A stretch of DNA of 64,000 bases from Ornithodoros turicata (taxonomy: Eukaryota; Arthropoda; Arachnida; Ixodida; Argasidae). The position numbers and the translations under genes are program-made. Below are positions 42,991 to 53,246 of this stretch, piece by piece. Under the pieces are notes generated by a model. The model was given only the letters and a program-made list of their open reading frames with translations, did not search any database and was not told where the DNA came from. The stretch spans positions 131,034,052 through 131,098,051 of the forward strand of contig NC_088201.1 of NCBI RefSeq assembly GCF_037126465.1, in the 5' to 3' direction. Numbering within the stretch: the stretch's first letter is position 1; each line of letters begins with the position of its first letter.

Positions 42991-43248
42991 ACGCCTGCTC
43001 AGCGACTTCCAGGGTGCGTCATCTGAAGGGACAAACCAGTCACTCTCTCTCACTCATCCTCCTTTCACTCTTACATTTTTGCACACTCATACACACATTC
43101 ATACGACAGGGATCGACGCAAGCGGCAAATGTTGAACATGAGAGAACTGATGTTCTGAGGTTGGAACAACATAGAAGGGACAATCACATACAAGGCCTCA
43201 AGTTGCCTAAGAAATTAACGATGAAAGATGAAAGTCACTGAAAAGGTT

Positions 43249-43321
43249 AGCCAGCTGTAGGACTGGAACCCACATCTTCTGGATTACCGGTCCCGGGCTC
43301 TACCAATTGAGCTACGCTAAC
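43249..43321 (-). tRNA. tRNA-like unit 15
   Basis: B box GGTTCCAGTCC; anticodon stem with one mismatch. Confidence 0.35.
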
Positions 43322-43579
43322 ACGCCTTCTCAGCGACTTCCAGGGTGTGTCATCTGAAGGGACAAACCAGTCACTCTCTCTCACTCATCCTCCTTTCAGT
43401 CTTACATTTTTGCACACTCATACACACATTCATACGACAGGGATCGACGCAAGCGGCAAATGTTGAACATGAGAGAACTGATGTTCTGAGGCAGGAACCA
43501 CATAGAAGGGACAATCACATACAAGCCCTCAAGTTCCCTAAGAAATTAACGATGAAAGATGAAAGTCACTGAAAAGGTT

Positions 43580-43652
43580 AGCCAGCTGTAGGACACGAAC
43601 CCACATCTTCTGGATTACCGGTCCAAGGCTCTACCAATTGAGCTACGCTAAC
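43580..43652 (-). tRNA. tRNA-like unit 16
   Basis: Same type as the copy at 42,918, 662 bp upstream. Confidence 0.4.
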
Positions 43653-43910
43653 ACGCCTGCTCAGCGACTTCCAGGGTGCGTCATCTGAAGGGACAAACCA
43701 GTCACTCTCTCTCACTCATCCTCCTTTCACTCTTACATTTTTGCACACTCATACACACATTCATACGACAGGGATCGACGCAAGCGGCAAATGTTGAACA
43801 TGAGAGAACTGATGTTCTGAGGTTGGAACAACATAGAAGGGACAATCACATACAAGGCCTCAAGTTGCCTAAGAAATTAACGATGAAAGATGAAAGTCAC
43901 TGAAAAGGTT

Positions 43911-43983
43911 AGCCAGCTGTAGGACTGGAACCCACATCTTCTGGATTACCGGTCCCGGGCTCTACCAATTGAGCTACGCTAAC
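43911..43983 (-). tRNA. tRNA-like unit 17
   Basis: Same type as the copy at 43,249, 662 bp upstream. Confidence 0.35.
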
Positions 43984-44241
43984 ACGCCTTCTCAGCGACT
44001 TCCAGGGTGTGTCATCTGAAGGGACAAACCAGTCACTCTCTCTCACTCATCCTCCTTTCAGTCTTACATTTTTGCACACTCATACACACATTCATACGAC
44101 AGGGATCGACGCAAGCGGCAAATGTTGAACATGAGAGAACTGATGTTCTGAGGTTGGAACAACATAGAAGAGACAATCACATACAACACCTCAAGTTCCC
44201 TAAGAAATTAACGATGAAAGATGAAAGTCACTGAAAAGGTT

Positions 44242-44286
44242 AGCCAGCTGTAGGACTCGAAGCCACACCTTCTGGATTACCGGTCC
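44242..44286 (-). pseudogene. tRNA-like unit 18, truncated 3' half
   Basis: Keeps the anticodon loop to the acceptor 3' strand. Homology stops abruptly in the anticodon region (cggtcc) at the array edge. Confidence 0.7.
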
Positions 44287-45194
44287 GCGTGTTTCGAAAC
44301 CCTGACCGATACAGAAGAGCGGCGGCGGCGGCAGAAAACCCTGAAAACCCGATGCGCGTTGGTGCAGTACGCTGCTGACATAATGGCGGCTGTAGGCGGT
44401 GTTACTTTTTGTGGTGTTGGGTTGAGACAGATGGGTTGGGCGAAAAGAAGCAGATAAATTTGGCTTGCTGGTTGATTTGCCTTGAGATTACGCGTTAAGT
44501 AACGCGCAAGTTCTTCCAACACTTATGCTCCTTGTGTTTGAAAGCGTGAGTCCGCAGTGAGCCGGTGTTTTCAATGTATGAGAGCGATGTTGTGCTTCTA
44601 TTTGGGTGGTCGATGCCATTAATACACGGCATGGAAGTTGAAAATGTTCGAATGTGAAAGTGGGACAGAAACTGAAAATGGGTCCTTGCGGCGTGTAGAG
44701 AAGTTTGAAGTGAATCTGCAAAAGCAAAGGCGCCGTAGTGAAGTCTGTGCGTAGTGCGTGCACAAAGACTGTGTGTGTGTGGTTCTGACTTGAGTCACTA
44801 ATAGTGACTAGAGTTCTGATGTTTTCAGGTTATATTCCTTTTGTCTTTTTTTCTCTCGAAGAGAAAGTTGCATGTAGTGGTCTTGAGCGTCAAATCCAAA
44901 TAATGTGCACCCAGTTCAGTTCATGATTGAAACGTGATTGAATTCTGGGCGATACTTGGTTTAACACGAACTTCAGGCTCTGGTGTGGAATCGGGTATAA
45001 CACGTAATCAGGCTGTATTTATGGCGCGTTTCAGTGCACTTCACATATCTTTCTGATTCCGACCAATATTTATAAGCTTTTATGACCATAGTGTTGATAC
45101 AACTTTTGTGGTTACATATTGGCAAAACGTCGGTTACAGGACGAAAGATCATCAGTTTCACCCGTCACTTGTTTATGAGATACCTCATGCATAA
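44287..45194. other. Interval with no feature recognised
   Basis: Unique-looking. A minus-strand frame from 44,522 (MLEELARYLTRNLKANQPAS) runs 81 codons to the array edge with a basic C-terminus, without family motifs or splice context good enough to call. Confidence 0.35.
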
Positions 45195-45705
45195 GGTTCT
45201 TCGTTTTCGGGTTTTATGATTTTTAGAATTGGGGGGGGGGGGGTAAAAATCGGGCGCTATTTACAGACGAGAATTCGGGGAGAAATTGGGCGCCACGATC
45301 TCTATTTGATATGTCATCGGGGAATTTTCGGGTGAAACGAAAGCCATATGAAACAAGCCATTGCTTTACACGTGGACGAGAAACAAGAATCTTAATATTC
45401 TGCTCGTACCTGGGGCAGTGAATGACTGTCGTATTCGAACACTTGCTCGAGCCCCACAAAGGCTCGTCTTTCACTCCTCCAGGAGGGTATTATAGAGGGA
45501 GGACAAATAGGTTGTCACAAATAGCTGTCTTTGCTTATGTCATGATTCACTTTTCCGACGGTTTACCGAGAACGACTAGTTGAAGGACCGCGAGCATTTC
45601 GGGTAGATATCGGGTTTTACCCGAGCTCTTGAAAACTTGTTCGGGGGGGGGGGGGGGGGGGGAACTATTGTGAAAAATCGGGTTTAATCCGAAAACGAAG
45701 AACCC
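45195..45705. mobile_element. TIR element, GGTTCTTCGTTTTCGG ends
   Basis: Left end aaggttcttcgttttcgggt; the right end reversed reads agggttcttcgttttcggat. Length ~510 bp, with two long poly-G tracts (45,231-45,243 and ~45,643-45,662) and acccga/tcgggt words inside. No coding frame for a transposase. Immediately abuts repeat Y on its right. Confidence 0.65.
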
Positions 45706-46350
45706 TACACTCTAAATCCTGTGACGGACATGTGCCAGTTAACAACGTTCCCTCAGAAAGTGCAGCCGGTACACAGCCGTAACCGTCTGGAAGCAGCCGT
45801 AACGGTTATCAAATAGCAAGCACAGCGATCCTCATCACCAAATTTCAGCAGGTACAAAGCCGTCACGTTGGTATGAAACGGCTTTGTGTCCGCTGAATAA
45901 TATGTGTGCCTCCTGAACCTTGTACTCATGTGCTTGTTGAATAATCCCTGTGCCGTGCGTAAAATAAATAAAATATGCGTGCTGCGTGCCTTCGTTGGAG
46001 CGTACTACGTTGTTCCACGCTCCGCCGGAGAGGAGTGACACGGCACAACGTATTCTCCCGCAGTACGTTCCTTCCCGCTTCCCGCTTTCTTGACGCTGTC
46101 TGCGTTGCAACCTCGCCTTCGAGAAGGATGATACCTTGCTTTTTAAGCTTAAGGTAAGCCAACCCAGCTGTGATGCATCGTACGACGCCTGCGTTTTACT
46201 CGTGTTTAACAATCGAAGTACATTTTGTTGCAGACGGTGGACGCACAAATGGCGGCAGGAGAGGATCGGCTGCATCCGTGAAGCGACGATGTACATTCCA
46301 AGCAAGGTTAATTGTATTATTTCGTTATAGGTGACCCTGGGACTGTATCG
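45706..46350 (-). repeat. Dispersed repeat Y, uninterrupted copy
   Basis: Reverse complement of 25,720-26,040 joined to 27,371-27,716. The TACACTCTAAATCCTGTGACG end resembles the CACTCT ends of the foldback elements at 59-62 kb. A small insert (aaaataaataaaatatg) at ~45,960 distinguishes it from the other copy. Serves as the empty-site comparison for the 1.33-kb insertion. Confidence 0.8.
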
Positions 46351-47205
46351 ATCATCGGGACTTTATTCGAAAATTATATCCATTTCAGGGGTGATGCTTG
46401 TCCATCGCGAGCGTGCACTGTCATGATGCACAAACGCCGAACACACGGGGCACAACGTATATGGATGAACGATGACCACTGCATCTCTCCTTCACCATTG
46501 CAGCTTTTCTGCGGTCACGCTCCTTTATCTCTTCCACACTTTTGGATTGCTGTTCTTCCCCAACTTCCGTTTCTTCCGCAGAGCCTAGCACCAACCACAG
46601 TAGACGATTGACTCACCCATTTACGACATCGCCTGGACGTAACCTAGGAGAAAATACAATGTAAAAAAAATGCAACAACCGAAATAGCTTGCCTGAAAAA
46701 CATGCCTACTTGCTTGTGTAATCCAGGTGTAAAGTGCAATCTAGGCTACTCTAATTCACGCATCAACGTTCGTGCTTGAAGCACAAAGTTCGTTGTCTCC
46801 GTCCCTCAGTCGTTGTGTCCAGTCTGCCGGTGATCAGGAACACTGGGAATCAGAGCGAAGATGAACCAAAATGCGTCGTGCAGACGAATAAATTACTTCA
46901 GAGATATAATACGCACCTTAAATGACTCCAATCTTGAAAGCGTCGAACGAATTTCTTCGAAGACCGAGCAGACTCGTCCTCGCTCCCCGACGTTTCAAAA
47001 CAAACTGATTTGCAGCGGTTCCAAGAAACGCATTCTTCCCAAACGTGCGATCCCTCACGGTCACGGGTTCTAGTCATTGCACTTGTTTGACAGAATGATA
47101 GTGCTCGTCCATTACGGCACTGCTGCATAAGGGACTTTACTGACTGGCATTCGGAATCACACGAAATAATATTTTTGCAGCGCATGGATATCGTTAGAAG
47201 GCATT
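46351..47205. other. Interval with no feature recognised
   Basis: No repeat shared within the window and only short frames. Confidence 0.35.
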
Positions 47206-47227
47206 CGTGCTCATGCGCCGGAAACAC

Positions 47228-47375
47228 GCGGTACACATGAGGTACAACTGCTATAGATCGCGCCTAAAGGGTACCTAGCCGGTACGGATGGGTCTCGGAG
47301 CCCTCGTACCGTTTGAATTTCGCAGTGGTCGCGAACTGTACCTGCTGGTTGAGTACTGTACCTCATGTGTACCGC
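47228..47375. repeat. Inverted repeat, 18-19 bp arms
   Basis: gcggtacacatgaggtaca near 47,230 is complementary to tgtacctcatgtgtaccgc ending near 47,373, around a ~105-base centre with further ggtac words. Could be a small foldback element. Confidence 0.6.
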
Positions 47376-47441
47376 TTGGCCCAGGTGCGGGTCCTCTTTC
47401 ATGCGGTACATATCGGGTGCCGGATTTAGAGTGTATTCGAA

Positions 47442-48077
47442 ATGCTCAGTGCGTGGGTGAACAGAACACAGTCCTACAGAACACTGAATGAAGAAAGAAG
47501 GAAATCACTGAAAATGTTAGCCAGCAGCAGGATTCGAACCCACATCTTCTGGATGGCTAACCTAATATTTGTTTTTATTTCGGGCTGTGAAAATAACGGT
47601 CAGTTCCAAGATGTCAGGCCCAGCCGGTCAGGATGCAAAAAGGTACACACGATGAGTAAACTAGAGAGTACAGTATGCTGCCGTAACGTTGCACCTGAAA
47701 TGTACATCTGTAACACTCGATGTTGCTGTGAACCACTGCTGGTCGGCAACAACGACAACAACTACAAAAGTACGTTTATGTTATTTGAGAATCGTAAGGA
47801 TCGAACCCAAAAAATAAAAGTTCCGACCGCTAGTCATAAGGAACCACCAAGAACTACACCTAAAATTCTAAGGGGAGGCGAGCGGCACCTCTGGATCATT
47901 TGCCCTGGAATACCCCTGCTGTATGTTCAGACGAAAACGCAGAAAGAGGCAGAAGAGGTGGGCACGAGCCGAGCCGTAAATAACTCCATTTTATCGTACG
48001 CTGTACCTGTCATCTCATTCGATGAAGAGGATAAAGAACATCTCAGCACGCGCGCTTCGCACTGTTCCGATCACTGA
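47442..48077 (+). CDS. Hypothetical open frame, 211 codons, doubtful
   Basis: ATG 47,442 to TGA 48,077. The first ~40 codons overlap the SINE fragment, so if anything here is coding it would be an exon starting later. The middle part is Cys-rich (CCRNVAPEMYICNTRCCCEP) and the C-terminal part is polar/basic. There is no signal peptide and no family match that I know. It ends just upstream of the promoter-like segment at 48,060. An unbroken frame of this length is unusual among the other intergenic frames here but can occur by chance. Confidence 0.2.
   Translation: MLSAWVNRTQSYRTLNEERRKSLKMLASSRIRTHIFWMANLIFVFISGCENNGQFQDVRPSRSGCKKVHTMSKLESTVCCRNVAPEMYICNTRCCCEPLLVGNNDNNYKSTFMLFENRKDRTQKIKVPTASHKEPPRTTPKILRGGERHLWIICPGIPLLYVQTKTQKEAEEVGTSRAVNNSILSYAVPVISFDEEDKEHLSTRASHCSDH
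47505..47572 (-). repeat. Isolated fragment of the tRNA-like SINE unit
   Basis: actgaaaatgttagccagca followed by attcgaacccacatcttctg matches the 3' half of the 331-bp unit's tRNA (B box GGTTCGAATCC, fully canonical here) and its downstream gcagtg region. The match stops before the anticodon loop. Shows that the unit is also dispersed outside the array. Confidence 0.75.
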
Positions 48078-48209
48078 TCTCTATGTATAAAGGCTGGATC
48101 GCGCATGGGAGAGCGGCTCGTGGAGGAGAGGCGTGCCTTCGGGCCGCCATGTTGGTGGGCCCTAAAGTGCTGTGTGTGCCCATAGAAAACAATGGAGGCA
48201 ACAGAGATT
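48060..48209 (+). promoter_or_regulatory. Promoter-like segment with candidate first exon (MLVGPKVLCVP)
   Basis: ccactgatctctatgtataa-type segment with TATAAA at ~48,086, then CpG-rich sequence and gccgccATG at 48,149. The short frame (20 codons plus one base) ends at a good donor, gatt/gtgagtatt, at 48,209/48,210. The upstream segment is shared with the minus strand near 51,040-51,085. Either two genes share a dispersed promoter/5' UTR repeat or both are fragments of one repeat family. No downstream exon has been identified. Confidence 0.3.
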
Positions 48210-50905
48210 GTGAGTATTTATTGCGCTGCAAGCATTGGTCGTTGTTTGTCATCACACAATTTTGTAAGGTGCCAGTATACTGATGTATCCTAACAGTGTT
48301 TCACAGGTGTCCTGCCGTTCGATTCTTAATTACGTTATGTTTTGCATTCCGAAACTAGACCGTCACTGCAGTGGAGCGCTGGGGATTGTACTACAGCACG
48401 TTTCCCAGCCAATATTTCAATAAGAAACGACTTGAGGTTAACAACAACCATGTATATAATATCCCGTACTGCGTTCTGGACAAAAATTGTTCCATAAAGA
48501 ACGGTCCGGGAAAAGATATACTCGCATGGCAGAAAGAGATCGTTCTGTAGAATCACTGCCGTTGTTTTAGCCGTGTATGCGTTTAGTATGATTTATATCA
48601 AGCATCGCCTTAGAAAGAGTCTTTTAGTAAACGACAGCGGTGCTTTGCCTCCCAAATATGGACACACCGAAGCAGTCCAAATAATTACTTCACACACACA
48701 CACACACACAGTCGTTAGGACAGTTAATCAGGTAGTGATGTAAGCTTAATCAATTAAGTTACTTAGAAAGTGGTAACACCTCCTTGAGACACAGGACTTT
48801 TCATCTCTTTTTGAAGTACAGCCCTTCTATGTTTGTTTGCTTCTTCCTTTATTTGTTCTGATTATTTGCAGGCGCGGTTGTGCCAAACTGAATGTCCCTC
48901 TCCAGCACTCACATGCTTTTGTTGAATACAACTGCAGCGTGAGAAAAGTTGCTTGGGGACGGGGTCCTGCTATCCAGTGCTGACTTTGTCATGCTTGTTA
49001 TGTGGAGCATGTTCCAGAAAATGCAGCTCCACATATGGTCTTCAAATTGCAACAGGGCTATTTGGAGCTTGAAACAGTTGTGATTTTGTCATTTTGGCCC
49101 TCGTGTACCCAGTCTGTGAAACGCAAACAAAAAAGTCTAACACGATATGCTTTTGTAATGAAGATCACTGATGATGAGTAAGGAGAATATACGAGTTCAA
49201 GTTTATTCAATATTTTATATCATTCATTATATTATTCAACATTTTATGTCAAGTTTATACAACATCACGTTTATTCATGTTCAAGATTTATTTCTTGCAC
49301 TTATGCGTTTCAGGATACAATGAACGTGCAGGGAGGTCGCAAAAGACTACATTTATTGTTTTGTGACCTTGCTACAATGGCAATATATATTTTAGGAATG
49401 ACAATGGTCAGGTACGCTCTCTCAATTTTAGGTTGGAATGAGCAATGAATAGCAACTTCCCTCCTGATATTTTCTCATATATGCTAAATTTTAAATTTAA
49501 TGTGATCGAATATGTGATAATATAATAATAATATATAAGAATATAATATGTGATAAATGAATGTGATCAACAGTAGATGTAAACAACATGAGTAGCCAGA
49601 GAAGTGCATTCTCAATAAATAATTTTCTTCTTATAGCGTATATGTGCATGCCTATTAACTGAAACAATTATCACAGTTCCCTGACAAGTTTTAATTTCTG
49701 AGAGCGTACTGTAGAGGCTGCTTAGATCTACAACAGTTCATACAAGGTGAATGCCTTTAAAAATCCCATGTGACACATATGCCTTTACTTTCTGGAGGTG
49801 CTGTGGTAGTCAAAGTTTGTGGGCATTACGCAGGTTCTGCACCCATTTCTTGAGTATGTCGAGGCAGCTGTGAAGCAACCTGCATTGATGATGATTCTTC
49901 CAATTTGTATGGTGCATCGACAACAAAGGAAATAATACATCAGAACATTGGTTTGGGTGCAACCAGTTAAAAATGAATATGTTGTTTAATAAATGTATTG
50001 GACAAATCTTAAAACATCAGTTTAAAACATGGCTTACAATCCCTGTATCTTCTACAAATTAAAAACCATTCTAAAAAGAATATGGGGAACTCTTCTAAAA
50101 AGAATTATAATCTCTAATTATTATATTGCTGGGTGAAGGAGCCTAAAGTCTAAGGTGTGTTTCTGATGTGAACATGTAAGAAAATATGCAAAACTGAGAG
50201 AGGCTAACCACAGTGCGTGCACTGAGGTTGTTCTTTCCTGTAAAGTAGAAACCAGTGGATGAGGAACGTGATACTTACCTGTACACCCAGCCGTATCACA
50301 CTGCACAGATTATTCACTGGGTAGCCCTCATGACGAAACCTGTATTGAGAGACCACTTTTGCCTTAAAAACTGCTAAAAATAGCACGACACGCTACAAAT
50401 TATTACTATCGTAACAAGCTCACGATACAGCTCAGACACAAAGGCGTTAGTCAAGTCGCGCCACACCACCGTTACGTAGGATTCTTTGTCACAAATCAAA
50501 CCAAGGCACAGAACAATACCAATACATCAAGAAAGGTGACAATCGTGGTCTTATTATGACGTAATACCAAACTTGTGCGCGAAGGTAATTCAAAGAAATG
50601 AATGTGGCACTTGCTTCCGCATAGAACACCGTGTACCATGCTAACAATGCATGCAAAAAAGTGCTCGAGTGCTTGCACATATATTGATGACAACACTACC
50701 TGTGTAGTGTAACATGTTCTTTTAAGCATATTATGCACTCAAACTGTATTTGCCGCCGGGTAAAATGCAAGTGTGCTCGATTGAACGTCGGAAGAGCGAT
50801 CAAGCAACCTGCATCCTGTGCTCGTTTTGGACAAAAAAACACTTCATAATGGTCAACTACATATACAGAATGGACAACTTTATTCCTTGATGAAGAGTGA
50901 CTCAC
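48210..50905. other. Interval with no gene recognised; (CA)n at ~48,692
   Basis: A (ca)n microsatellite of ~10 repeats at ~48,692-48,711, and AT-rich sequence at 49,190-49,640 (tataatataataataatata). It lies between two convergent candidate first exons (48,149 plus and 50,974 minus) and could be intronic to either. No exon is supported. Confidence 0.4.
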
Positions 50906-50974
50906 CTGTATAAATTTAGGCCCTGTAACCTTGCCAGTACGGTTGGTACGACCGCAATTGCAAGAAGTTGCCAT
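50906..50974 (-). CDS. Candidate first coding exon (MATSCNCGRTNR), hypothetical
   Basis: ATG at 50,974 (context gcgatcATGGCA). 23 codons end in ATACAG directly followed by GTGAGT (donor at 50,905), phase 0. Upstream on the same strand lies CpG-rich sequence with gccgccatctta, the reverse of a YY1-type taagatggcggc (51,003-51,014), and the segment shared with 48,060. The peptide has CNCGRTNRTGK, too short to classify. Open reading continues past the donor, so an unspliced frame of ~180 codons exists; the donor and promoter context favour splicing. Confidence 0.3.
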
Positions 50975-51002
50975 GATCGCTGCGGCGATTGTAGTGGGTA
51001 CA

Positions 51003-51090
51003 GTAAGATGGCGGCCGGTTTCTTCACGCTCGCGCTCCCTATCCGCGATCCAGCCTTTTACAATCGAGATCAGTGGTTCCGATATCATTC
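51003..51090 (-). promoter_or_regulatory. Promoter-like segment upstream of the 50,974 exon
   Basis: The minus strand reads ccactgatctcgattgtaaa, then aggctggatcgcggataggg, closely matching 48,066-48,110 on the plus strand. CpG-rich, with an AAGATGGCGGC core (YY1-type) at 51,004-51,014 on the plus strand. Confidence 0.4.
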
Positions 51091-51239
51091 CTTTCGCGTG
51101 ATCGTAACCTAGGTTGCTGTGACGACAGGTCATGTCACATGACTTAAGCACAATTCTGTCCGAATGAATGTAAACTGTCAACATGTAAACCAATAACTTG
51201 CATATCAAAAACCTTTTAACATCAGCACGGTCAGACATG

Positions 51240-53085
51240 CCGCATATTCAATGGACCATTTCTGGATACGCGTGTGCGCATGCCCAGCCACTTCTGGCGG
51301 CGGCCGCCTTGTTTGTTGATATGAAAACATGCTGTAGGCTGTGATGCGAGTTGGCGAAGCTTTTTCTCGCAATGCATGTATGTGTCAACTGCCGAAACAG
51401 GAAGGGCATGAATGTCGGTGTATGGTTCTTCCGTTTCCCACCCTAAAAGCATCACCTAAAGGTGCGGGAGCTTTGCATTCGCGCCGTTGAGCGCATGAAA
51501 AAAGATGGTTCCGTGTGGATGCCGACGAACAGCTCGCGTGTCACGCTCTCCGTCCCCAACATCTTTCTCTTTGCCGGTGTTGGCGCATGCGCTTTAAAGC
51601 TTCTTGCAATGCCTGTAATGTGTTGCGTGGAACAGTACCAGCGTCGCCATAATAGTTGGCATGAAAACATGGCGTGTTATGAATAAGCCTGAATAAGTTT
51701 TCCTGTGGTTTTTTAGGGTGTATCACGTGGTGTTTGCTACCACAGAAGCAGGGTATGTCATTCAAAACAAATGTTATCTTGATGATGATGATGATTGGAA
51801 GAAAAAATGCTAGCTACGCCCACGTGGTGTGCTGTGAGTTGTGTCGTCCTTTTGGTTGTTTCCTGGCAAGGGGGTTTTTATCGTTTTTAAAGTTTGAAAT
51901 ATATACTTTGCCTGTCCTGTCCTGCTTCTGCATTCAGCCGGCGCCTGTGTTCTATGGGCCAGTGGTTCGAACCGGTCGGGTCCTACACCCGGAAGGGACT
52001 CTAGGTGGCAGATCCCACAGTCCAAGACTCCGTACGGAGGCTCGTCACTTTTTAAATATCTCTAAATTATCTATACTTTTGTCCTTCTACAGCTCTTTGC
52101 AGCTCGCCTTAGCTTATTTCTTGGCCTACGCTTCTAGAAAACATAATGTACAAATATAATGTTTCGATACGAACATACCGAATGACGTGCAAGAACACCG
52201 CCCAGTACGAATCTGTTGCCATTGCTACATTCTGGAAAGCCGCTTGTTATATGCGCATCTGTCTTTCTTTCTCTTCCATTTAAGGCATGTTAACGTCCCT
52301 TTCCGTCAGGTATGCCGCCTCTTTTAGTAAACATGACGTTAACTCACTTCATGCCTCCCTTCATTTGTATAGTTGGAAGGAAAACTTTGTTTAGGATCTG
52401 TTCATTTTAATTCCTCAGTAATAGGGCATTATTATTTCGAACATCGCAAGTTCTTCAATATTTTATTACACACTTCCGTAGACTTGTGCACAGTCGTGCT
52501 GATACAGCGGAATCTTCTTGGGTCCGCACAGATAGTCATACATTTCCACACAGCAGAGATCGACGTTGAATAGGACGGTCACTATCATTACGCAGGCGTT
52601 CCCTGTCGGAACATGACACCATAAATATGTTATGCCCATGAAAAAAGACATTATGCGGCGTTTACTGGGGTGGCGAACGAACAACTTGAAATAAAGCTAA
52701 TGAAAATACAACCATAAATGTGTGCACTGCCTGACGACATTCGTAGTTACGTCGTGGCAGAAGCCAGAAGCATTACTGAATCGTGTGACCTGTCCGTTTA
52801 AGCCGTCAACTTATTTCTCTGCAATGGAAGGGCCATAGGAGGTTATGACTAACTTTCTACGACGGCTTTAATGAATATATCTATACTACGGGGAACTTGG
52901 CCGCCACCTTGCCGCATGATTTCACTAAAATCCATAGAGCTCGAGAACCGTAACCGGAAGCCTTGAAGCGCGGCAGGAGACCAGTAGGTGTTAAGCTATT
53001 AAAGTGCGACAGAAAATAATTGAAGGCAAAGGATACATGGAAGAAGGGAGAAAAGGACGCGCCCGAGAGGAGAGAAATGTTTCAT
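51240..53085. other. Interval with no feature recognised
   Basis: Several frames of 60-140 codons on both strands overlap one another. None shows a family motif. A short gatgatgatgatg tract lies at ~51,781. Confidence 0.35.
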
Positions 53086-53087
53086 GC

Positions 53088-53246
53088 AGCGGCGTAGCCA
53101 GAAATATATTTCGGGAGGGGTTCTACGGGGACTTTATATGGGAGACGAGGATTCCTCCTCGTTTCCCTCTCCCAAATGCGCTACCAAAGCTACCATTTCG
53201 GGGGATGAACACCCAGAACCTCCCCTGGCTATGCCAGCGGTGTGGC
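53088..53246. mobile_element. Short hAT-type MITE, GGCGTAGCCAG ends
   Basis: cagcGGCGTAGCCAGaaat at the left and, reversed from the right end, cgcTGGCATAGCCAGgggag, enclosing ~130 bp with ggggttc / gaacc complementary stretches. Similar CAGNGGCGTAGCCAG ends are familiar in hAT families. No clean 8-bp duplication is identified. Confidence 0.45.

Larger units (their letters stand above)
38465..44286 (-). repeat. ~331-bp tandem array of tRNA-containing SINE-like units
   Basis: Seventeen complete units plus a truncated unit at each end. Read on the minus strand, each unit starts with a tRNA-like gene, then taacCTTTTcagtgactttc, a body with catcagttctctcatgttc and tcgatccctgtcgtatg, a (gtgt)-rich stretch, and agtcgctgagaaggcg leading into the next tRNA. 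Steps are 331 bp, except the first (313; it lacks 18 bp of the middle). Variants recur in blocks of three units (39,278-40,271, 993 bp) and of two units (42,918-43,580, 662 bp), showing unequal exchange. tRNA head plus unrelated body is the architecture of a tRNA-derived SINE; tandem rather than dispersed arrangement is unusual. Ixodid ticks are known to carry tRNA-derived SINEs (Ruka), but I cannot test identity here. Confidence 0.9.

Noticed and set aside
38730..44234. Repeated 75-codon frames (HLKGQTSHSLSLILL) in the 331-bp array
   Set aside because: They lie on the strand opposite the tRNA-like gene, start at non-ATG codons, and vary with the repeat; not genes.
38465..44286. CRISPR-like appearance of regular repeats
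   Set aside because: Units are 331-bp head-to-tail copies with no short conserved repeat alternating with unique spacers, and the sequence is eukaryotic.
45835..46305. 156-codon minus-strand frame in repeat Y
   Set aside because: The other Y copy splits it into different frames with no shared start; fortuitous frame in a repeat.
50696..51238. 180-codon minus-strand frame
   Set aside because: The only credible coding part is the 23 codons before the GTGAGT donor; the rest would be 5' UTR and intron, with no motif support.
51734..52159. 141-codon plus-strand frame
   Set aside because: No motifs, a low-complexity Met run from (atg)n, and an overlapping frame of similar size on the other strand.
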